Positions 1 through 7,898 of a stretch of 17,955 bases of DNA are shown here, one piece after another; position 1 is the first letter of the stretch, and each line of letters starts with the position of its first letter. The notes under the pieces are model-generated. The model had not been told where the DNA came from and did not search any database. It was given only the letters and a program-made list of their open reading frames with translations. Position numbers and translations under genes: made by a program. The stretch is from Armatimonadota bacterium (lineage in GTDB: Bacteria > Armatimonadota > Abditibacteriia > CG2-30-59-28): positions 1 to 17,955 of the forward strand of contig JACQGJ010000271.1 of assembly GCA_016199605.1 (NCBI GenBank), given 5' to 3'.

Positions 1-342
1 GAGAAAACGCGTGAGGCGCTGACAAGCCAGGGCTTCGGTGTGATTACCGAGATCGACGTGAAGAAGACGATGAAGGAAAAGCTCGATGAAGATTTTCGCC
101 CCTACATCATCCTGGGCGCGTGCAATCCTTCTCTGGCTCATCGGGCCTTGTCTGTCGAGCCTGAGATTGGTTTACTTTTGCCGTGTAACGTGTGCGTGTG
201 GGACAATGAGGATGGCACGAGTACCGTTGCTGCGATCGACGTCGAAGTCCTCTTCCAGATTGTGCAGCGACCTGAACTGATGGCGGTTGCAGAAGCGGTA
301 AGCGCGAAGCTGCACAGAGTGATGGAGGCTCTCAAAGATTGA
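1..342 (+). CDS. DUF302 family protein, 3' portion (5' end outside window)
   Basis: The reading frame is open from base 1, so this is the last 113 residues of a gene that starts upstream. A GTG at 40 could pass as a start, but the codons before it (EKTREALTSQGFG) match the usual beginning of the DUF302 core. The window edge has therefore cut the gene, and about 15 residues are probably missing. The diagnostic stretch is FRPYIILGACNPSLAHRAL followed by EIGLLLPCNVCV, the hallmark of DUF302, a small soluble alpha/beta domain of unknown biochemical role. The family is often found near redox or metal-related genes; nothing here links it to the glycan genes downstream. The stop at 340-342 lies 15 bp before the proposed start of the next gene. 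Family assignment is firm; function is unknown. Confidence 0.88.
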   Translation, partial: EKTREALTSQGFGVITEIDVKKTMKEKLDEDFRPYIILGACNPSLAHRALSVEPEIGLLLPCNVCVWDNEDGTSTVAAIDVEVLFQIVQRPELMAVAEAVSAKLHRVMEALKD

Positions 343-357
343 GCAGTTCATTCTGAT

Positions 358-1215
358 TTGGAGTTCAAGGCTTTGACAAACCTCCGTAATGCCACTGGCG
401 GCAATCGCCTTAGCTCCCGACATCGGCGGCGGCTTTCAGCGTGCCTCTTCGGACTCGCGGTCGGAGGGGTTGTTGCCTTCTGGTATTGCCAACCCGGCAG
501 CACGACTCAACCAAGGATCGACAATGCCGAACGAGCCGAGGAACTGCTCAAGGCGAAGAAGGTTCTCGTCGTGGTGGCACATCCCGACGATGCTGAGTTC
601 TACATGGCCGGAACTCTCAAGGCGTTGACCGAGCGCGGGGCGACAGTGTGGTTTGTCCAGACCTGCGCGGGTGACAAGGGATTGGGCCGGACGCTTGCGC
701 CATCGGCAACGCGGTTGGCGGAACAGCGCGGTGCGGCGGCGGTCGAGGGGGTCCAAAAGGTTCTTCCGCTGGGGACACCGGACCGCACGGTGTCCCGTTG
801 CAGAGACAGCCTGAGGAGGAAGTATCTCGCCCTGCTTCAGAGTTGGCGTCCTGACACCATCCTTGGTTTCGACCCACAGTTTCCGTTGCGAGATGAACAT
901 CCGGATCATGCGGAGGTTGCGTGTATTTTGATAGAGGCATCCCAGGCATACGGTTCCGGGTTGCGGTCGAGGCCGCCGGCGCTCTTCCTAACTGCGACCC
1001 GGCGGCCTGACTTGTGGGTGGACGTGACTCGATATCAGATCACTCGATCAGAGGCGATCGCCCAGCATCGCAGCCAGTTCCGCGGGTTGAGACTCTGGGT
1101 CGTTCAGTGGCAGATGCGGGCCATGGCTGCGGCGGAAGGGAAGAAGTCCGGCTTGAGCGCTGCGGAGACTTTTCGGGAAGTGAAGCTCGCATCTGGTCAT
1201 GGGAGGTCCCCTTGA
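358..1215 (+). CDS. PIG-L (LmbE-like) family deacetylase, membrane-anchored or exported
   Basis: A 285-aa zinc-dependent N-acetyl hydrolase of the PIG-L/LmbE family, which deacetylates N-acetylglucosamine-type sugars in lipid-linked, thiol-linked or antibiotic substrates. The metal site is visible: AHPDDAE at residues 74-80 (H75, D77, D78) and DEHPDHAEV starting at residue 179 (H181, H184). An arginine-rich stretch (RHRRR, residues 21-25) followed by a hydrophobic segment (about 27-43) suggests a signal anchor or uncleaved signal peptide, so the enzyme probably acts outside the cytoplasm. The TTG start at 358 has no clear Shine-Dalgarno; another TTG at 373 is in frame and equally possible. 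The gene's TGA overlaps the TTG start of the next gene (TTGA), so the two are likely co-translated. Substrate is unknown; the glycan context favours an acetylated amino sugar. Confidence 0.88.
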   Translation: MEFKALTNLRNATGGNRLSSRHRRRLSACLFGLAVGGVVAFWYCQPGSTTQPRIDNAERAEELLKAKKVLVVVAHPDDAEFYMAGTLKALTERGATVWFVQTCAGDKGLGRTLAPSATRLAEQRGAAAVEGVQKVLPLGTPDRTVSRCRDSLRRKYLALLQSWRPDTILGFDPQFPLRDEHPDHAEVACILIEASQAYGSGLRSRPPALFLTATRRPDLWVDVTRYQITRSEAIAQHRSQFRGLRLWVVQWQMRAMAAAEGKKSGLSAAETFREVKLASGHGRSP

Positions 1216-3059
1216 AGATTGTCCGGGATTGTTTCAAATGTTGTCTTCTGCTTTACGTCTTGGTGTTCGGGAGCCTTGGGGCAAGCATCGCCGACGTGTC
1301 GATCCTCGGAGGCAACGTCATTCCGAACGGTGGGTTCGAGGAGAGAACTGCCGAGGGGCTCCCTCTGGCTTGGACCTCACAGACCAATGGAGGCGATCTC
1401 GCGTCTGACACCGAGTACTTTGCCGAAGGTTCGCGGTCGGCTCGGATGACCCTCAGACAAGCGCCGGGCAGCGTGCAGTTGCTCTCAACTCCCGCCCCTG
1501 CCAACCCTGGTTACTATCTCGTCCGCTTCATGTTCAGGGTGGCCGGTCTCAGCAAGAGCCAAGCTTATGAAGGTGGCCAGGCCGACGTGCAGATTTCCTG
1601 GCTGGGAGAAGGCGGCAAGGTGCTGAGCAAAGACTACGTCGCATGGTCCTACTTCCCTATGGAGTGGAGCTACCGTGATCGGTTCTATACCGCGCCTCCC
1701 GAGACCACCGCGGTCCGCCTGGCGTTGGGAATCGGCGGCAACCCTCCGGTGCAAATCCCCTCGGCGGCCTGGTTTGATGATGTCGCCGTTTGTCCGTACC
1801 ATCCCCCCACCGGGATCGGTGAGAAGGTCACGAAGGAATGGTCTGTGACCGCGGGGCAGGAGTTGCTCAAGGTGCCGGACGCCCCGGCCTGGTTCTACCT
1901 CTCGGGTAAGGAAGGCAGTGAATCCACGCAAGCCGAACGCGTGCGGGATGGGGACGCATTTCTCGGCTGGTCGCTGCACGCAAAGCCCGGCGTTCCCAAC
2001 GGCATCGTCTTCCATTCGCCCTACACCGTCGAACAACCGCCGGGGCTCTACCGGGTCTACTATCGACTCAAAGCGCCTCGCACGCCTCCACCCAAGCCCG
2101 AGGAGGCGATCGTCAGTGTGGACGTGGACTCGAGTGACTGCGGCCCCCGCGGCGCTCGCAGTCTGCGGCAGGGCGACTTCGCAACTCCTGGTCAGTACGA
2201 GGAGGTCTGGTTCGACGTGGTGAAGCGCACCAGTGGGTGGCTCTCGTTTCGCGTGTGGACTCCGGGTGGTCAGGCAGAATACTGGCTCGATCACGTTCGC
2301 GTGGTGCAGCTTCGACGGTTTACCGATCCCGACTTGCTTGCGTGGTATCCGGGTGTCGCCGGATCGCTGGGGCCAAAGCCAAGTCTCGAACGGGCAATCC
2401 AACCGCGTCTCCTTCTGGTGAAAGGGCTGCTGGGGGACACCTATCGGGTGGAGGAGGCAGCATTGAGGTGGACGGGGTGCCAGATCACCGTGGTCCCTTA
2501 TGCTCTCGGACAGGGCGGGCCTTCGGTGACGGGTTACCCCTTGCTCTGGAAGGACCTGAGGAAGTATGATGCCGTGGTGTTTGCCAACGCGAGCGTCGCG
2601 TCGCTCGGTCCTGAACAACGATTTCAGTTGGTGGAGTTTGTTCGCAACGGCGGAGGTCTCTTCCTGCTGGGAGGCAAAGCGGCATACGGCAACGGGGGAT
2701 TGCGCGGATCCTTCCTTGAGGGCGCACTGCCGATCCAGGTGACCGAAGATCGATTTGACCTGCAGACTGTCTCTGGCAATCTGGTGAAGACCAGCGCCGT
2801 TGCCGTCGGCAACCCGAAACGGCAGGGCGACTTGATCTGCCCTGCTGTTCACCGGACGAAGCTCAAGAGTGGAGCCACCGCCTCTCTTACCGTTGGCAAG
2901 TCGCCGGCGCTTGCCTCAGCCTCCTTTGGCAAAGGACGCGTCGCATGTTTCACAGGTGCGCCTTACGGGGAATCCGCTGAGGGCAAGACGCTGTTCTCGG
3001 AGTGGAAGGATTGGCCGCTGCTAATGAGGAACGTGCTTCAGTGGGTGGCTGGGAGGTAA
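1212..3059 (+). CDS. Exported protein with galactose-binding-like domains and a C-terminal GATase-like domain
   Basis: A 615-aa protein. The start is placed at TTG 1212 because it follows GGGAGGT (1201-1207), overlaps the upstream stop, and directly begins a signal peptide (MKIVRD, hydrophobic core about residues 10-22, likely cleavage near ASIA, residue 27). The frame is open further upstream to 1014, but that extension lies inside the PIG-L gene and is not protein-like. Residues about 30-190 start with NVIPNGGFEE and resemble a CBM4/9-type jelly roll. About 215-395 looks like a second beta-sandwich, ending in YWLDHVRVVQL. The C-terminal 215 residues (LLLVKGLLGDTYRVEEAAL, VVFANASVASL, FVRNGGGLFLLGG, ending in LLMRNVLQWVAGR) resemble the class I glutamine-amidotransferase-like fold of PF07090-type proteins. 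No catalytic Cys-His pair is obvious, so a binding or structural role is likely. Confidence 0.78.
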   Translation: MKIVRDCFKCCLLLYVLVFGSLGASIADVSILGGNVIPNGGFEERTAEGLPLAWTSQTNGGDLASDTEYFAEGSRSARMTLRQAPGSVQLLSTPAPANPGYYLVRFMFRVAGLSKSQAYEGGQADVQISWLGEGGKVLSKDYVAWSYFPMEWSYRDRFYTAPPETTAVRLALGIGGNPPVQIPSAAWFDDVAVCPYHPPTGIGEKVTKEWSVTAGQELLKVPDAPAWFYLSGKEGSESTQAERVRDGDAFLGWSLHAKPGVPNGIVFHSPYTVEQPPGLYRVYYRLKAPRTPPPKPEEAIVSVDVDSSDCGPRGARSLRQGDFATPGQYEEVWFDVVKRTSGWLSFRVWTPGGQAEYWLDHVRVVQLRRFTDPDLLAWYPGVAGSLGPKPSLERAIQPRLLLVKGLLGDTYRVEEAALRWTGCQITVVPYALGQGGPSVTGYPLLWKDLRKYDAVVFANASVASLGPEQRFQLVEFVRNGGGLFLLGGKAAYGNGGLRGSFLEGALPIQVTEDRFDLQTVSGNLVKTSAVAVGNPKRQGDLICPAVHRTKLKSGATASLTVGKSPALASASFGKGRVACFTGAPYGESAEGKTLFSEWKDWPLLMRNVLQWVAGR

Positions 3060-3082
3060 TCCTAAACAGGACAAGGAATCGA

Positions 3083-4237
3083 ATGACACCTAAACAACGA
3101 GTCTTAGCTGCACTGCAACATGAGGAGGCGGACCGAGTCCCAACCGGGGAGTTCGCCACGGACTATTCGGTCATCGATCAGGCGCTTGGCCGAAGGAGCT
3201 ACTGGCGCGGCAAACGCCGGTATTACGAAGCGCTGTGGGACGGTCGGAGGGATGAAGTCGTGGATACGATGAAGCGCGACATCGTGGACTTCACCCTCGC
3301 GCTGGATATCGACATGGTCCCGGTCAACCTCGTGCCTCACAAGGACTATCCCTTCCGAAAGCCAAAGCAAATCGATGACGACACCTGGGAAGACGAACGG
3401 GGAAACATCCTGAAGTACTCATACGAAACCGAGGATATCGGCCTGCACAAGAGCGGAGACAAGCCTGTTTCTGATACTGGCTTTGAATTGCCGCCCGAGG
3501 TAGATGAGTCGGAGTTCGAGCTGGTCCGTTACGTCGTGGAGAAGCTCGGCGACACGCATTTCGTCTTCTGCCGCCCCGGGCGTTTTGGCGGGTTGGGCTA
3601 CATCTCCGGTTGGAGTGAAGAGATGTTCGTCGAAATGGCCGAAGACCCTGAGGGAGTCGGCGAGCGCTACCTCGCAGGAGCCGAAAGTCTGCGCGCCATG
3701 ATCGAGCCTTTTGCCGACGCGGGAATTGACGGTGCAGCCATCGGAGCCGACTACGGATACAATTCCGGGCCGTTCGTATCGCCGCAGGCTTTTGCGAAAG
3801 TCTATGCGCCGGCAATGAAACGGCAGTGCGAGATCGTGCACGAGGTCAACCTGCCCTGCCTGTTCCACTCGTGCGGCAATAACCGGTTGATCCTCGATCA
3901 AATGGTCGATGCCGGCATGGATGCGTACCAGTCGATTCAGCCCATCGAGCGTATCCATGAGATCAAGCAGCTCTATGGCGACCGTCTCACGTTGTGGGGC
4001 GGCGTGTCATCGGACACCCTCTGCCGCGGAACTCCGGAGGAAATGCGGCATCAGACGCTGTTCACCCTGAAGCACTGCGCGCCGGGTGGCGGGCTGATTC
4101 TCGGCGCCAGTCACAGCATCATGGTCAAAACTCCGCTGGCGAACTACCGGTCAATGCTCGACACGCTTCGGCAGCGAGGCGATTACCCAATCAACATACC
4201 CGAGGCGATCCCCGAGCCTGCTTGGGCAGGCGGGTAG
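3083..4237 (+). CDS. Uroporphyrinogen decarboxylase (URO-D) superfamily protein, methyltransferase-like
   Basis: A 384-aa cytoplasmic protein of the URO-D/MtaA superfamily. The start at ATG 3083 (MTPKQRVLAAL) is the typical family N-terminus and has an AAGGA upstream; the open frame from 3002 is ignored because it overlaps the preceding gene. Typical motifs are DRVPTGEF near the N-terminus, FHSCGNN at 261-267 and GGVSSDTL with CRGTPEE nearby. H262, C264 and C332 form an H-x-C...C pattern like the zinc site of corrinoid/coenzyme M methyltransferases such as MtaA, so this is unlikely to be a haem-pathway HemE. Such paralogues are abundant in glycan loci of Planctomycetes-type bacteria, with unknown role; one-carbon or methyl-group handling is an inference. 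It sits 23 bp behind the preceding gene, likely in the same transcript. Confidence 0.88.
   Translation: MTPKQRVLAALQHEEADRVPTGEFATDYSVIDQALGRRSYWRGKRRYYEALWDGRRDEVVDTMKRDIVDFTLALDIDMVPVNLVPHKDYPFRKPKQIDDDTWEDERGNILKYSYETEDIGLHKSGDKPVSDTGFELPPEVDESEFELVRYVVEKLGDTHFVFCRPGRFGGLGYISGWSEEMFVEMAEDPEGVGERYLAGAESLRAMIEPFADAGIDGAAIGADYGYNSGPFVSPQAFAKVYAPAMKRQCEIVHEVNLPCLFHSCGNNRLILDQMVDAGMDAYQSIQPIERIHEIKQLYGDRLTLWGGVSSDTLCRGTPEEMRHQTLFTLKHCAPGGGLILGASHSIMVKTPLANYRSMLDTLRQRGDYPINIPEAIPEPAWAGG
4211..4234 (+). terminator. Possible weak hairpin at the end of the URO-D gene
   Basis: The last codons of the URO-D gene contain GCCTGC-TTGG-GCAGGC flanked by CCC and GGG, giving a six-pair stem that could extend by three pairs across a GA bulge. 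The sequence after it (TAGTCTT) has no real T-run, so intrinsic termination would be inefficient. It precedes the only sizeable gap (120 bp) in this part of the locus, which is why it is listed. It may be no more than GC-rich coding sequence. Confidence 0.25.
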
Positions 4238-4247
4238 TCTTGAGCCG

Positions 4248-4327
4248 GTCACCGTTGTCATTACGCAATACTATACTCGTCACCGTTGAAAACACGCCCT
4301 TCGTCTGAAGTGATTTTCGACGGTGGC
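4248..4327 (+). promoter_or_regulatory. Intergenic region with repeated 10-mer and a -10-like box upstream of the oxidoreductase
   Basis: The 120 bp between the URO-D and oxidoreductase genes contains GTCACCGTTG at 4248-4257 and again at 4279-4288, a spacing of 31 bp or about three helical turns. An inverted, 8-of-10 copy lies at 4318-4327 (CGACGGTGGC). TATACT at 4272-4277, between the two direct copies, resembles a -10 box, but no -35 element stands at the normal distance. The arrangement could be operators around a promoter for the oxidoreductase and downstream glycosidase genes. This is pattern-based inference only. Confidence 0.3.
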
Positions 4328-4357
4328 GAGGATACATCCACTGAAAGGACACACCGA

Positions 4358-5359
4358 ATGAAGGCAACAAACAAAGTACGCGTCGGAGTCGTCGGACTTG
4401 GCATGGGACGCTGGCACCTGCAGAATTACGCTCAGTCCAGCAACACTCAGGTGGTCGCTCTCTGCGACATTGACAAGGAACGGCTGGAAGCAGCGAAGCA
4501 GGAGTATGGCGTTGAGCGTGTGTTCACCGACTTCAGGAAACTGGTGGCCATGGACGAGTTGGACGCCATCACAGTCGCGACCCCCAACTGCCTGCACGCG
4601 CCCATCACCATCGCCGCGCTGAAAGCTGGCAAGCATGTGCTGGTCGAGAAGCCGATGGCCATGAGCGCCGCTGAGGCCGAGACGATGGTGAAGGAAGCGA
4701 AGTCCGCGAAGCGGAACCTGATGATGCACTTCAATTACCGCTTCACCCCCGAGCACTTCTGGCTCAAACGACAGATCGAGTCGGGAGAGATGGGTGAGAT
4801 TTACTTCGGCAAAGCCTTCTACAAGCGCCGTCGCGGAATTCCCGCCCTGGGCAGTTGGTTCACACAGAAAAAGATGGCTGGAGGCGGCGCGCTGTACGAC
4901 ATCGGCGTACACATTTTGGACCTTGCTCTGTGGTTGATGGACTATCCAAAGGTCAAGCAGGTGCGTGGTGTTTCATACTCCAAGTTTGGTCCGGAAATGG
5001 CAAAGCAGGCGGGGAAGAAGTTCGACGTGGATGATCTCAGCTCAGGGTTTATCGAGTTCCAGGACGGAGCCGCTCTGTTCCTCGAAGCAAGCTGGGCATC
5101 GAACGTGATTACCGACGAAGTCTACACCGAACTCTACGGAACGAAAGGCGGATTGACCACGCAGGGCGGCACCAAATTCTTCCATGAAGCCAACGGCGCC
5201 CAGCTCGACAGCACGCCGTCGCGCCTCGCCCCCGTGGAGAATCCGCAGCAGCATTTTGTGGACTGCATTCTCGAAGGCAAACCACCGATCTGTCCGGGAG
5301 AGCACGGGCTGGCAGTGCAGAGGATACTGGACGCAATCTATGCTTCAGCGAAGAAATAG
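4358..5359 (+). CDS. Gfo/Idh/MocA family NAD(P)-dependent oxidoreductase
   Basis: A 333-aa cytoplasmic sugar or cyclitol dehydrogenase. The start at ATG 4358 is chosen because AAAGGA lies about 8 bp upstream and the protein then begins MKATNKVRVGVVGLGMG, the expected first beta strand and dinucleotide-binding loop (GLGMG at 13-17); the frame is open to 4286 but the extra residues are unlike the family. EKPMAM starting at residue 97 is the conserved EKP motif. LYDIGVHILDLALWL places the usual catalytic Asp and His at D181 and H185. In this family the enzyme oxidises a ring hydroxyl of a sugar using NAD(P), or catalyses redox-based epimerisation or isomerisation. The genes on both sides are glycan-related, so it probably processes a released monosaccharide; which one cannot be read from sequence. 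Confidence 0.93.
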   Translation: MKATNKVRVGVVGLGMGRWHLQNYAQSSNTQVVALCDIDKERLEAAKQEYGVERVFTDFRKLVAMDELDAITVATPNCLHAPITIAALKAGKHVLVEKPMAMSAAEAETMVKEAKSAKRNLMMHFNYRFTPEHFWLKRQIESGEMGEIYFGKAFYKRRRGIPALGSWFTQKKMAGGGALYDIGVHILDLALWLMDYPKVKQVRGVSYSKFGPEMAKQAGKKFDVDDLSSGFIEFQDGAALFLEASWASNVITDEVYTELYGTKGGLTTQGGTKFFHEANGAQLDSTPSRLAPVENPQQHFVDCILEGKPPICPGEHGLAVQRILDAIYASAKK

Positions 5360-5436
5360 ACACTGCTCGACTCAAAAGGTGTTCGCGGAGGCAGCCTTCC
5401 GACGCGACTCGCCGGACCACGAAACGAGGTTATGCG

Positions 5437-7881
5437 ATGCCATTTGAAAAACGAGCCCTTACACCATTCATTGTGCTGGTCGCTTCAATCTGTTCATTGT
5501 CGGTGGCACGTGCCCAACAAACCTGGACCATCGAAGCCGAATCGCCCAGCGTCGGTCGTGACAAGGCGGTCACGGTCGCGGACGATGCGGCTGCGTCGGG
5601 GGGCAAGGTGCTCATGGTTCCTTCCACTGGCGTCCCGCAATGGAACGTCGCCTACGTCGGTTTCCCGGAGGGCACGACAACAGGAAGATACCGGATCACC
5701 CTCCGTGTGAAAATGGACAATGCCGCGGACGTCGGTAAAGGCTGGCGGATCGATGTCCGCGACGACGCCCGACTCTTGGCCTACTCGGTGATATACGGAA
5801 CGCATGTCAAGGGACCTGGATACCACGACTTCTCCTTCAATTGCGACTACACCAATCCACAGCGCCGTCCGGCGCTCTACATGCGCTGGACCGGCAACGA
5901 CGGCAAGCCAGCCCTGACATGGGACTCCTGCACATTCACACGTGTGGACGATCTGCCTCCGGTTCGCATCACTCGTGTGTGGCCCGATCGCATCCGGTAC
6001 AAACCCGGTGAGAACGGGACTGTGGCCGTGGCGGTTGAGAATCTGAGCACCGCTACTCAGACTTGCGAAGTGCGCGTGACCCTCCAGCATGATCTCGACG
6101 AACCCAAGTCTCTCGGCACCCCGAAGCTGACCGTCGATCCGGGGAAGACTGCGGAAGTACAGATTCCACTTCGCCATGATGGTGGGTTGTTCGGCTACGG
6201 CTTGAAAGCGGTCGCACTGGTGGAGGGAAAGGAAGTGGACGCTGCCGAGGAATACTTCTGTGTCCACTCCAATCCCTGGGCGGTTGCCACAGGCGCCCAC
6301 GATGAGGAGTGGGCGGAATACACGACGCCCTGGTGGGCAGTGTTCTACACCATCGGTCAAGGCGATCCTGCCATTGATGCTGCCGTGCTGGCCGCCCGTA
6401 AAGACTACACGACTTGCACGGAGTTCTTCTCCTGGTCTCCCGGCGAGTGCTTCTACATGAACCCGAAGGAGCCGTTCTGGATACGAGGGAACGGCGGCGA
6501 TCTGTTGCGAAGCAAACGTGAGTTGCAGCGCGAGGTGGCCGGACTGAAAAGCCACGGCATCGGCTGCATCACGTACATTGCCTATCAAGCAATGGGCGAG
6601 CACACTCTTGAGTTGGTTCAGCAAAAGCCCGAATGGTTTGCTTACTCTCCCGACACTGGCGACCACCTCGAGTTCTACAACGTGAATGAGTTGGAGAAGC
6701 GCAAGGAGTTCTGGAAGAAGTTCGATTGGGAAAAGTACAAGTCCGACGGCGATTCCACGTCGCCCGGCTGGCAGAACACCCCGGAATCTGCGAAAAAATA
6801 CGAGGAGTTCTGGAAGGGACCTTCCGAGGAGTGCCGGAAGCTGAGCATCATCGGTTACTTCGTCCCCAACTACAAGCTGCCCGAGGTCGTTGATTACTGC
6901 GCGGACCAGGCGATTGCCTCGGCGAAGATGTTTGGCTGGGATGGCCTGCGATGGGACTGCGGTCACCTGAACACTGGCCCGATTTGGGGTTCGTTCAAGC
7001 CGTTTGTAGATTTCAGCGGAAAACCCCTCGCGCCGACTCCCGCGGAGATGGTGCCCCAAACCATCGCCAACCTGAAAAGACTAAAGACCCGAATTCACAA
7101 ACAGCTTCCCGACTTCGCCATCGGCACCAATTACGGATCGTGGATGGAGACCCACACATATCCCAAGATGACGGAAGAGCTATGTCGTGACGGGGGATGG
7201 CTCCTCGACGAGTTCTCCTACGGCTACAACGCGGCGACCAGTCCGTACCATTGGTGGGACAAGTACTATGCGATCATGGCGGACGAAGGCGAGCACGTCA
7301 CCAGCCTCGGCGGCCACTACAATCCCTTTGCATTCAACCGCAACGGTGGGACCTATCCGGTTGACCGCCTGTACGAAACGATCTTCCGCATCGCCGGGCA
7401 CGGACATCCCAATTCGATCTACTACAACTCCCGCACCCCTGCGGGAAACTTCGCACAGTTCTGCGTGCGGTTCGGTCGCTTCGTCTTCGACCCCGCAATC
7501 CGCCGCGTTGATAAACCGGAGGAGATCATCACCGTCCAATCCGCAGCGACTCTCTGGTGGAACAAGACCGTCGGTCGCCTCAAAGATGGCAACTCCGAGT
7601 ATCAGATTGTTCACCTCATCAACCCACCTGTCGCCGCCGAAGTCGAGACCGACCCCATGAGCCGGCTGAACCCTCCGGTCGCCTATCCGTCTGTTTCCAT
7701 CAAACTTCCTGCCGGGAAGTCCAAAACAAAGGCGTGGGCGCTGACCGCCGAGTCCTGGAAGACCGGCGACACGCCGAAGACACAAGCAGTGTCATTGGAC
7801 GTGAAGATAGAAGGCGCGAGGGCCACAGTGATTGTACCGGAGGTGTTGTATTGGAAGATGGTTGTGTGGAGGGTGGAGTAG
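5437..7881 (+). CDS. Secreted glycoside-hydrolase-like protein: CBM6/35-like N-terminus plus TIM-barrel core (distantly GH66-like)
   Basis: An 814-aa exported protein with a clear signal peptide (MPFEKRALTPF, cleavage near ARA, about residue 25). Residues about 27-170 (WTIEAESPSVG ... WDSCTFTRVDD) look like a CBM6/35-type carbohydrate-binding sandwich, followed by an immunoglobulin-like segment to about 270. The core (about 280-690) has barrel features: SHGIGCITYIAYQ, FGWDGLRWDCGH (499-510) and GGWLLDEFSYGY. D507 and E592 (or D591) are the best catalytic candidates. A beta domain with YQIVHLINPP follows, reminiscent of the C-terminal part of GH66 dextranases; that resemblance is weak and judged by eye. 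The start ATG 5437 has only a weak GAGGT upstream. It lies 77 bp after the oxidoreductase. The last two codons and stop fall inside a repeat (7871-7898) that recurs at 15511. Substrate is unknown. Confidence 0.72.
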   Translation: MPFEKRALTPFIVLVASICSLSVARAQQTWTIEAESPSVGRDKAVTVADDAAASGGKVLMVPSTGVPQWNVAYVGFPEGTTTGRYRITLRVKMDNAADVGKGWRIDVRDDARLLAYSVIYGTHVKGPGYHDFSFNCDYTNPQRRPALYMRWTGNDGKPALTWDSCTFTRVDDLPPVRITRVWPDRIRYKPGENGTVAVAVENLSTATQTCEVRVTLQHDLDEPKSLGTPKLTVDPGKTAEVQIPLRHDGGLFGYGLKAVALVEGKEVDAAEEYFCVHSNPWAVATGAHDEEWAEYTTPWWAVFYTIGQGDPAIDAAVLAARKDYTTCTEFFSWSPGECFYMNPKEPFWIRGNGGDLLRSKRELQREVAGLKSHGIGCITYIAYQAMGEHTLELVQQKPEWFAYSPDTGDHLEFYNVNELEKRKEFWKKFDWEKYKSDGDSTSPGWQNTPESAKKYEEFWKGPSEECRKLSIIGYFVPNYKLPEVVDYCADQAIASAKMFGWDGLRWDCGHLNTGPIWGSFKPFVDFSGKPLAPTPAEMVPQTIANLKRLKTRIHKQLPDFAIGTNYGSWMETHTYPKMTEELCRDGGWLLDEFSYGYNAATSPYHWWDKYYAIMADEGEHVTSLGGHYNPFAFNRNGGTYPVDRLYETIFRIAGHGHPNSIYYNSRTPAGNFAQFCVRFGRFVFDPAIRRVDKPEEIITVQSAATLWWNKTVGRLKDGNSEYQIVHLINPPVAAEVETDPMSRLNPPVAYPSVSIKLPAGKSKTKAWALTAESWKTGDTPKTQAVSLDVKIEGARATVIVPEVLYWKMVVWRVE

Positions 7882-7898
7882 ATATCAGAAGTGAGGCG
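7871..7898 (+). repeat. Left copy of 28-bp imperfect direct repeat bracketing 7.6 kb
   Basis: This segment reads GGGTGGAGTAGATAT then CAGAAGTGAGGCG and matches 15511-15538 at 24 of 28 positions; all four differences are transitions. It overlaps the final codons and TAG stop of the preceding glycosidase gene. Together with the right copy it encloses the block whose genes have different codon use and stronger ribosome binding sites. It may be a recombination scar, a dispersed genomic repeat, or a degenerate member of the AGAAGTC-type heptamer repeats seen in some bacteria. Confidence 0.6.

Noticed and set aside
1014..1211. Possible N-terminal extension of the exported binding protein
   Set aside because: The extension overlaps the PIG-L gene, is not protein-like, and would bury the signal peptide that starts at TTG 1212.
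1485..2852. Long minus-strand open frame (455 codons) opposite the exported binding protein
   Set aside because: It is the antisense shadow of a clearly coding GC-rich gene. Its translation is rich in Arg, His and Pro with no domain, and it has no ribosome binding site.
4255..4277. TTGTCA and TATACT as a sigma-70 promoter
   Set aside because: The spacing is only 11 bp, well short of the 16-18 bp required, so only the -10-like box is mentioned in the feature list.
5494..7059. Long minus-strand open frame (521 codons) opposite the 814-aa glycosidase gene
   Set aside because: It is an antisense shadow; the plus strand encodes a signal peptide, a binding domain and barrel motifs in one uninterrupted frame.
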